Below, piece by piece: positions 1 to 5,298 of a DNA stretch of 5,298 bases. Within the stretch, counting starts at the first letter, position 1. Each line of letters starts with the position of its first letter. Source of the stretch: Bacteroidota bacterium (GTDB taxonomy: Bacteria; Bacteroidota; Bacteroidia; Bacteroidales; VadinHA17); the NCBI GenBank assembly GCA_016868515.1, contig VGGM01000134.1, positions 1 to 5,298 of the forward strand. The letters run 5' to 3'. Position numbers and translations under genes: made by a program. Below the pieces are notes generated by a model. The model did no database searches and had not been told where the DNA came from. It saw only the letters and a program-made list of their open reading frames with translations.

Positions 1-675
<675 letters not shown>

Positions 676-702
676 TATGAGCGGAAATAAGCTGTGATGC
701 CT

Positions 703-728
703 TGTCTGAGGGATGATGGTGTCAGACA
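703..728 (+). repeat. Small inverted repeat downstream of nifJ
   Basis: TGTCTGA (703-709) and TCAGACA (722-728) form a perfect 7-bp stem with a 12-nt loop, extendable by one T-G wobble pair. No T-run follows, so it is not a terminator by itself. It sits 27 nt after the nifJ stop and 7 nt before the stem of the strong terminator. It may be a second hairpin in the nifJ 3' untranslated region that helps stabilise the messenger, but a stem this short could also be chance. Confidence 0.4.
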
Positions 729-735
729 GAAACAA

Positions 736-774
736 AAACGGTGCGGAGTAATGAATCCGCGCCGTTTGTTTTTT
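736..774 (+). terminator. Rho-independent terminator of nifJ
   Basis: The arms AAACGGTGCGGA (736-747) and TCCGCGCCGTTT (756-767) pair over 12 bp with one U-G wobble at 742/761. They enclose an 8-nt loop (GTAATGAA) and are followed by G and then six Ts (769-774). The stem is GC-rich in its middle and carries a proper U-tract, so this is a textbook intrinsic terminator 60 nt after the nifJ stop. The A-rich run before the left arm could allow weak function on the other strand, but no minus-strand gene is seen that would use it. Confidence 0.9.
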
Positions 775-858
775 ACCCTGAACATGGCCATACCTCGGTT
801 TATTCTGATAAAGTTTGAACAGGTCGTTGCCCGGCGATTATTTCACAGCCATTTTTGC

Positions 859-866
859 TAACTTTG
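859..866 (+). promoter_or_regulatory. Bacteroidota-type -7 promoter element before ruvX
   Basis: TAACTTTG matches the Bacteroidota -7 consensus TAnnTTTG exactly and ends 16 nt before the ruvX ATG. A start of transcription a few bases after it would leave a leader of only about 10-12 nt. The expected -33 TTG is not well placed: the nearest, at 827-829, is 29 nt away, longer than the usual spacing of about 20. The site lies after the nifJ terminator, where a new promoter is needed. The element is seen directly; its use as a promoter is inferred. Confidence 0.6.
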
Positions 867-882
867 CCATCTGATTCATCGC

Positions 883-1302
883 ATGGGAAGACTGGTTGCA
901 ATAGACTATGGCAGAAAAAGATGCGGAGTCGCAGTAAGCGACCCGCTGCGTATTATTGCCACTCCTCTCGATACAATCAGAACACATGAGCTGGAGGCTT
1001 TTCTTCTCGCCTACTTCACACGGGAAAGTGTTGACGAATTTGTGGTGGGATACCCCAGAACCATGAACAATGAGCCGAGTGAAGCTGTTAAATATATCGA
1101 TCCTTTCCTGGCCAGGCTCGCAAAACTGTTTCCCGGAACCAGAATTACAACCGTTGACGAACGGTTCTCGTCGAAATCGGCGATGCAGGCAATGATTGAA
1201 GGTGGAGTAAAGAAAAGTAAAAGAAGGGAAAAGGAGTTGGTTGACAGGATAAGTGCATCCATAATCCTTCAGGCATACATGAACAGAATAACAACACACT
1301 AG
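883..1302 (+). CDS. ruvX: RuvX/YqgF-family putative pre-16S rRNA nuclease (Holliday-junction resolvase-like)
   Basis: This 139-aa cytoplasmic protein has the RNase H-like YqgF fold. The family is linked to 5' maturation of 16S rRNA in E. coli and to Holliday junction resolution in some bacteria; which role dominates here cannot be told from sequence. The N-terminal 'AIDYGRKRCGVAVSD' (6-20) holds the first acidic residue, D8. 'VVGYP' is at 54-58, 'TTVDERFSSKSA' carries D92 and E93, and 'VDRISASIILQ' carries D121, so the acidic residues of the family are all present. The stretch after VGYP ('RTMNNEPSEAVKYIDPF') is the Bacteroidota version. A basic loop (KKSKRREK) precedes D121. The ATG at 883 is the only plausible start, because the frame is closed by a TAA at 859-861 with no ATG/GTG/TTG between. 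No Shine-Dalgarno sequence is present. It is the first gene of a likely operon with def, 6 nt downstream. Confidence 0.93.
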   Translation: MGRLVAIDYGRKRCGVAVSDPLRIIATPLDTIRTHELEAFLLAYFTRESVDEFVVGYPRTMNNEPSEAVKYIDPFLARLAKLFPGTRITTVDERFSSKSAMQAMIEGGVKKSKRREKELVDRISASIILQAYMNRITTH

Positions 1303-1308
1303 GCAGAA

Positions 1309-1875
1309 ATGATTTATCCTGTAGTAGTATACGGACATCCGGTTTTAAGAAAGGTTGCAGAGGATATTGACAGGGATTATCCGGGGTTGCAGCAACTGGT
1401 GAGTGACATGTTTGAAACTATGTACCACGCTGATGGTGTGGGACTCGCAGCCCCACAGATTGGAAAACCGATTAGAGTATTTGTAGTTGACGGAACTCCT
1501 CTGGCAGAGGATGACTCCGAAATGGACGGATTCAAAATGGTATTCATTAACGCCAGAATAATTGAGAAGTCGGGCGAGATAGTGCCTATGACCGAGGGGT
1601 GCCTCAGCATACCGAATCTGCGTGAAGAGGTTAACAGGGAATCGTTCCTGAGGATGACATGGTACGACGGAGACTGGAATCCACGCGATGAGGTATTCAC
1701 AGGGTACAAGGCGCGGGTAATTCAGCATGAATATGATCACCTCGACGGGGTAATGTTTACAGACAAGGTGAGTCCGCTTCGGCGGCGTCTGCTTCAGCGC
1801 AAACTGAGTGATATCAGTAAGGGAAAGTTTGAGGCTTCCTACAAAACCATAATTCCGGGCCAGCGCGTCAGATAA
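1309..1875 (+). CDS. def: Peptide deformylase
   Basis: This 188-aa cytoplasmic metalloenzyme removes the formyl group from the N-terminal methionine of new proteins, usually with Fe2+ in the cell. All three family motifs are intact: 'GVGLAAPQIG' (43-52, Q50 at the active site), 'EGCLSIP' (96-102, metal ligand C98) and 'QHEYDHLDG' (139-147, metal ligands H140 and H144, catalytic E141). This marks a complete, active type-I-like enzyme. Its length is normal for Bacteroidota, including the insert around 'PLAEDDSEMDGF' before the central strands. The start codon lies 6 nt after the ruvX stop, with only a weak AGG (1301-1303) overlapping that stop as a possible ribosome site. The spacing suggests co-transcription and perhaps translational coupling. 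As I recall, ruvX-def adjacency is common in Bacteroidota. No oddities were seen. Confidence 0.97.
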   Translation: MIYPVVVYGHPVLRKVAEDIDRDYPGLQQLVSDMFETMYHADGVGLAAPQIGKPIRVFVVDGTPLAEDDSEMDGFKMVFINARIIEKSGEIVPMTEGCLSIPNLREEVNRESFLRMTWYDGDWNPRDEVFTGYKARVIQHEYDHLDGVMFTDKVSPLRRRLLQRKLSDISKGKFEASYKTIIPGQRVR

Positions 1876-1881
1876 TTTTCA

Positions 1882-1889
1882 TAACTTTA
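1882..1889 (+). promoter_or_regulatory. Possible weak -7 element before comEC
   Basis: TAACTTTA differs from the Bacteroidota TAnnTTTG consensus only at the last base and ends 19 nt before the GTG start of comEC, much like the site before ruvX. An overlapping alternative, TAATTTTC (1873-1880), also matches 7 of 8. No TTG is found at the expected -33 distance, and the region is AT-rich, so this may be chance; comEC could simply be read through from def. Confidence 0.3.
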
Positions 1890-1908
1890 TGCAGTCATCG
1901 CTCATTAC

Positions 1909-3951
1909 GTGCTGCATAAGGAGATACCATTCATAAGGTTTCTTGTGCCGCTTGGTGCCGGTATTCTTTCAGCCTACATGACTGAGGGAGGCATTGCAGT
2001 GGCATCGCTTCTCGCTGCAATCAGCCTGATACTGATCATAACTTTTCTGGCTTTTCCCGCTGCTTTTAAAAGGAACCTGTTATTCGGAATCATTCTTCAG
2101 ACCTTCCTCTTCGCAGCCGGATTTTTGTTGTTAAGGCAGGAACTCTCGATGCCGGCTTACCTTGATGAACACAACAATGCTACCTATGTGTGCAGAATAA
2201 AGACGTACCCACTTAAGAAACCGGCCAGCTATGCTATAATGACTGAAATCATGGCAGTGAAGGGCCGTGAGGATACAGCTTTTACCGGTATCAGGGGAAA
2301 CCTGCTGATTTACTACATTACTTCCGATAGCCTGGAACCACAATTTGTACCGGGTGATGTCATCAATGCTGATATAAAACCTGCGCAATTTACAAACAGG
2401 GGTAATCCGCTTGAGTTTGATTATGCCAGGTTCATGCTGAAAAAGGGAGCAAGGTATTATGCTTTCGTCCGACCCGAATTAATCACGGCAACTATCAGGG
2501 CCGAAAAGCATACCATCAGGGAAAAAGCACTGATTGCCGGCAGAAGAATTCTAATCCTGTACCATGAAATTGGATTAAACAGTCAGAATGCTGGTCTGCT
2601 TGCAGCTCTTACACTTGGTAACAAAGAGATGATTGATGAGGATTTGAAAGATGACTTTTCGAAGGCGGGTATTATGCATGTAATGGCAGTATCGGGGCTT
2701 CATGCGGGGGTTATAAGCTCATTTGTCTTCTCCATTCTCTTTTTCATGAGAGGCAGGCTGAACACTGTCAGGGTACTCTTATCAATTACAATCCTATGGG
2801 CATTTGCTTTTATTACCGGGCTTCCCCCTTCGGTTGAGCGGGCATCGCTCATGTTTACTTTCCTGCATGCCGGAAAACTGCTGAAAAGGCCCCCCAATAG
2901 TGTTAACTCAATCCTGGCGGCTGCATTTTTTATGTTAATATTCAAGCCGTCTGACCTCACTTCACTCAGTTTCCAGCTCTCCTTTTCGGCTGTATTATTT
3001 ATTTCTGTCTTCTTCAGGAAGGCAGCCGGCATGGTTCGCACCGGAATCAAACCGTTAGACAGGTTGCTGCTGCTTGCAGTTGTCTCGGTGCTCGCTCAGG
3101 CCGGGACTCTTCCGTTTACACTCAATGCGTTCGGCATGTTTCCGGTTTGGTTCCTTCCTGCAAATATCATAATTATCCCAATGGCCTCATTGCTGATAAT
3201 AGCCGCGTTCTGTTTGCTGCTGATCTCAGGATTTGGAACCATTGCCGGACTCGCAGCCAAAGTGGTTGACATGCTTGCTGGTTTTACCATTGAATGTGCC
3301 GGATGGCTGGGGGGCCTGCCTGGTTCGGGCAGTGAAACATCATCTATCCCGTGGCCCGAAACCATATTGCTGCTTATCTTCATGTGGAGCCTGATGCGAT
3401 TCCTGGTTCCGGTAAAGAAAAGAAGACTGATTATGCCTGCTTTCGCATTCCTGCTTCTAATATCTGTTTCAGGCCTCAGACAGCATGCGCTGTCCAAAAC
3501 TTCAGAAATAATAGTATACAACTCAACCGAGGGATTGGCGCTCGGACTAAGGAATGGCAGGGACCTGATGATACTGTCTGACACCATAGTATCAGCAACT
3601 CCTGCACTCAGGCATGCCTCAGCCCTTTCGCTTAACCCGATTTATGCAGGGAACATCCGGCATCCGGTTCTGATTAACCATTCAGGCTTGAGACTGATGG
3701 TGTCGGAGTATATTGACTATGTGTTACTTGAGGCCATAAATCCCGACATACTTGTTGTAAAGAGTCTGCCACGCAGCTTCAGACTGGAATTAAACGAACC
3801 GCCCGCTGCAATAGTTGTTACTTCAGGCAGGCCCGGCGTCTTAATGACTGCAGAGAGAAACAATGACTACCTTGTATCCTGTGTACATTATATCATGGAA
3901 GAAGGTGCCTGGGTGCTGAAAATGCCTGCTGTGGATTCGAAAAAGGACTAA
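1909..3951 (+). CDS. comEC: ComEC/Rec2-family membrane channel protein without metallo-beta-lactamase domain
   Basis: This 680-aa inner-membrane protein belongs to the ComEC/Rec2 family, which forms the channel that carries single-stranded DNA into the cytoplasm during natural transformation. In order it has: N-terminal membrane segments (about 7-23, 29-53, 57-75); a soluble DUF4131-like (OB-fold) region to about 195, with 'NPLEFDYARFML' at 166-177; then the multi-helix Competence domain to about 522. The hallmark 'AVSGLHAG' is at 260-267 and 'PSVERASLM' at 308-316. The C-terminal 150 residues (about 532-680, starting 'SEIIVYNSTEG') lack the HxHxDH motif of the metallo-beta-lactamase domain found in long ComEC proteins. 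The start is GTG at 1909: no in-frame ATG lies upstream before the TAA at 1882-1884, the next ATG (1978) would cut into the first membrane helix, and 'IPFIRFLVPLGAGI' looks like the normal family N-terminus. No Shine-Dalgarno sequence is seen. It follows def by 33 nt. Whether this organism is transformable cannot be judged. Confidence 0.9.
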   Translation: MLHKEIPFIRFLVPLGAGILSAYMTEGGIAVASLLAAISLILIITFLAFPAAFKRNLLFGIILQTFLFAAGFLLLRQELSMPAYLDEHNNATYVCRIKTYPLKKPASYAIMTEIMAVKGREDTAFTGIRGNLLIYYITSDSLEPQFVPGDVINADIKPAQFTNRGNPLEFDYARFMLKKGARYYAFVRPELITATIRAEKHTIREKALIAGRRILILYHEIGLNSQNAGLLAALTLGNKEMIDEDLKDDFSKAGIMHVMAVSGLHAGVISSFVFSILFFMRGRLNTVRVLLSITILWAFAFITGLPPSVERASLMFTFLHAGKLLKRPPNSVNSILAAAFFMLIFKPSDLTSLSFQLSFSAVLFISVFFRKAAGMVRTGIKPLDRLLLLAVVSVLAQAGTLPFTLNAFGMFPVWFLPANIIIIPMASLLIIAAFCLLLISGFGTIAGLAAKVVDMLAGFTIECAGWLGGLPGSGSETSSIPWPETILLLIFMWSLMRFLVPVKKRRLIMPAFAFLLLISVSGLRQHALSKTSEIIVYNSTEGLALGLRNGRDLMILSDTIVSATPALRHASALSLNPIYAGNIRHPVLINHSGLRLMVSEYIDYVLLEAINPDILVVKSLPRSFRLELNEPPAAIVVTSGRPGVLMTAERNNDYLVSCVHYIMEEGAWVLKMPAVDSKKD

Positions 3952-3956
3952 AAAAC

Positions 3957-3987
3957 TTGAAGAATACACAATTAAAGTATTAATTTG
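3957..3987 (+). promoter_or_regulatory. Probable trkA promoter (-33 TTG, -7 TTAATTTG)
   Basis: A TTG at 3957-3959 and TTAATTTG at 3980-3987 are separated by 20 nt, close to the usual Bacteroidota spacing; the -7 box matches TAnnTTTG except at its second base. It ends 27 nt before the trkA ATG, giving an expected leader of about 20 nt. The dyad ATTAA-AGTA-TTAAT (3971-3984) overlaps the -7 box and could be an operator, though in such AT-rich sequence it may be chance. No terminator is visible between comEC and trkA, so read-through is also possible. Confidence 0.5.
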
Positions 3988-4014
3988 GTTCGCTTTTTGC
4001 GTCACTGAACGTCT

Positions 4015-5298
4015 ATGAGAATTGTAATTGCCGGAGCCGGGGAGGTAGGTACTCACCTGGCAAAGATGTTATCGAACGATAATCACGAGATCATTCTGAT
4101 TGATACTGAGGAACTCAGGCTAAAACCCATTGATTCCTCACTTGATGTGCTTACCTATCACGGGTCGGCAACATCTGTAAATATGCTTAGGGATACTCTC
4201 GGGAAGAACACCGACCTGTTCATTTCAGTAGCCCACTCAGAGGATACGAATATAACTGCAGCCATACTCGCCAAAAGACTTGGAGCCGAAAAAACCTTTG
4301 CCAGGATTAACAATATGGAGTACCTTGAGGAGAATACCCGCGAGTTTTTCCTAAGTCTCGGTATTGACAATATGATTTACCCTGAAATGATTGCCGCCAG
4401 GGAGGTTCTCGGGCTGTTGCATGAGACAGGCACTACCGAGTATATGGAGTTCTCGGGCGGTAAACTGATGCTTTATGTGCAGAAACTTGATGATAATGCT
4501 CCCATTATTAACAAAAGTCTGGAGGAAATAGCCGGGAGTTTTAAAACCCACAATTACAGGGCTGTTGCCATTAAGAGAGATGAAAAGACCATTATTCCCA
4601 GAGGTAATGAAAACTTTCGGGCCGGCGACCTTGCCTTCGTTGTAAGCACACCCGAAGGAATTGACGAGATGATGCTTTCTTCAGGCAGGGAGAATTTTGA
4701 AGCAAGAAGGATAATGATCCTCGGGGGCAGCAGGATAGGAAAGCTTGTAGCCGGGGAGATGCAGGGCGAGTGTGAGGTAAAACTCATTGACTACAACCTT
4801 GAGAAATGCCAGATACTTGCCGACCTGCTGGAGAATACGCTGGTAATCAATGGCGATGGACGTAACACGGAACTGCTTATGGAGGAGGGCATTACCCGGA
4901 TGGATGCCTTCGTTGCCGTAACCGGGAACTCGGAAACAAATATTCTGTCGTGCCTCCTTGCCAAGAAGCTTGGAGTGAAGAAGACCATCGCTGAGGTTGA
5001 AAACATGGAGTACATCAGTCTTGCCGAGAACACCGGCATCGACACCATAATAAACAAAAAGATCTCTGCTGCCAGCCGAATCTTCATGCACACAACCAAC
5101 CCCAACATAACAGAAATAAAGTGCATGACCGGAACAAACGCGGAAGCTATGGAATTCAGGGTTCCCGAAGGGGCACTTATAACTGAGGCACCGCTCAGGC
5201 TTATAGGATTCCCGAAAGATGCAATAGTTGGGGGGGGCATCAGGGGTGATGATTCATTTATTGCCACCGGAGACACCCAGATTCAGGCGGGCGACAGG
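4015..5298 (+). CDS. trkA: Trk-type potassium uptake system NAD-binding regulatory subunit (3' end outside window)
   Basis: The frame is open for 428 codons from the ATG at 4015 to the window edge; usual family length is about 445-460 aa, so only some 15-30 residues should be missing. TrkA is the cytoplasmic, peripheral subunit that binds NAD(H) or other nucleotides and gates the TrkH/KtrB potassium channel. It is built as a tandem duplication, each half being an RCK_N Rossmann domain plus a small RCK_C domain. Half one starts with 'IVIAGAGEVG' (GxGxxG at 7-12) and has D30 at the end of strand 2. Half two has 'IMILGGSRIG' (237-242), D259 and 'NGDG' (279-282). The duplication is plain in 'NNMEYLEENT' and 'ENMEYISLAENTGID'. 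The window ends in 'GDTQIQAGDR', typical of the last RCK_C strands. The second glycine motif has Ser in place of the middle Gly. No Shine-Dalgarno sequence is seen. A trkH gene is expected downstream. Confidence 0.95.
   Translation, partial: MRIVIAGAGEVGTHLAKMLSNDNHEIILIDTEELRLKPIDSSLDVLTYHGSATSVNMLRDTLGKNTDLFISVAHSEDTNITAAILAKRLGAEKTFARINNMEYLEENTREFFLSLGIDNMIYPEMIAAREVLGLLHETGTTEYMEFSGGKLMLYVQKLDDNAPIINKSLEEIAGSFKTHNYRAVAIKRDEKTIIPRGNENFRAGDLAFVVSTPEGIDEMMLSSGRENFEARRIMILGGSRIGKLVAGEMQGECEVKLIDYNLEKCQILADLLENTLVINGDGRNTELLMEEGITRMDAFVAVTGNSETNILSCLLAKKLGVKKTIAEVENMEYISLAENTGIDTIINKKISAASRIFMHTTNPNITEIKCMTGTNAEAMEFRVPEGALITEAPLRLIGFPKDAIVGGGIRGDDSFIATGDTQIQAGDR

Noticed and set aside
713..751. 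12-codon + strand frame starting MMVSDR
   Set aside because: It is tiny and overlaps both hairpins; there is no support for translation.
751..861. Small + strand frame of 36 codons in the nifJ-ruvX gap (starts MNPRRLFFTL)
   Set aside because: It starts in the loop of the terminator, runs through its right arm and U-tract, and ends inside the -7 element of ruvX; it has no ribosome site and its composition follows the non-coding signals.
838..1338. Long minus-strand open frame (166 codons) opposite ruvX
   Set aside because: It is a shadow of a clear ruvX gene on the + strand; the product is Cys/His/Ser-rich with no recognisable motif, and it spans the ruvX promoter and the ruvX-def junction.
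3351..3581. 76-codon + strand frame inside comEC in another frame
   Set aside because: The comEC frame is continuous and well supported across this stretch, with no sign of frameshift or overlap coding.
3963..3981. AATAC/GTATT inverted repeat as a comEC terminator
   Set aside because: The stem is only 5 bp and AT-rich, with a 9-nt loop and no T-run, which is too weak to terminate.
4791..5276. Minus-strand open frame (161 codons) opposite trkA
   Set aside because: It lies opposite well-conserved TrkA sequence; the Ser/Met-rich product has no family features.

Overview
The window reads as a chromosomal segment of a Bacteroidota bacterium, probably an anaerobic or facultatively anaerobic member of the Bacteroidales/Marinilabiliales type. 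This rests on four things: a one-piece NifJ-type pyruvate:ferredoxin oxidoreductase; a RuvX with the 'MNNEPSEAVKYIDPF' stretch typical of that phylum; a ruvX-def pair; and starts without Shine-Dalgarno sequences, preceded closely by TAnnTTTG-like -7 elements. The assignment is inference from remembered family features, not from a search. All genes lie on the + strand, and base composition and codon use look even throughout, with no sign of recent transfer.

Layout. Positions 1-675 are the 3' end of nifJ, carrying the thiamine diphosphate-binding C-terminal domain. The gap at 676-882 holds a small hairpin, then a strong intrinsic terminator (736-774), then a -7 promoter element (859-866) just before the next gene. 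Positions 883-1302 are ruvX (YqgF family), followed 6 nt later by def, peptide deformylase (1309-1875). After 33 nt comes a GTG-started ComEC/Rec2-family membrane protein (1909-3951) that lacks the C-terminal metallo-beta-lactamase domain of the long ComEC form. After another 63 nt, with its own promoter-like elements, comes trkA (4015 to the window end). This is the NAD-binding regulatory subunit of a Trk/Ktr potassium uptake system, and only its last residues are cut off.

How the genes fit together. The terminator separates nifJ (central carbon metabolism) from a tightly packed block of housekeeping genes: ruvX (16S rRNA 5'-end processing / recombination-related nuclease fold), def (removal of N-formyl from new proteins) and comEC (DNA transport channel). 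trkA is close enough to be read through from comEC but probably also has its own promoter, and a trkH channel gene would be expected just downstream, outside the window. No RNA gene, mobile element, CRISPR array or attachment site was seen. I found no convincing undescribed system; the items worth a second look are modest, mainly the ComEC C-terminal domain and the very short leaders.
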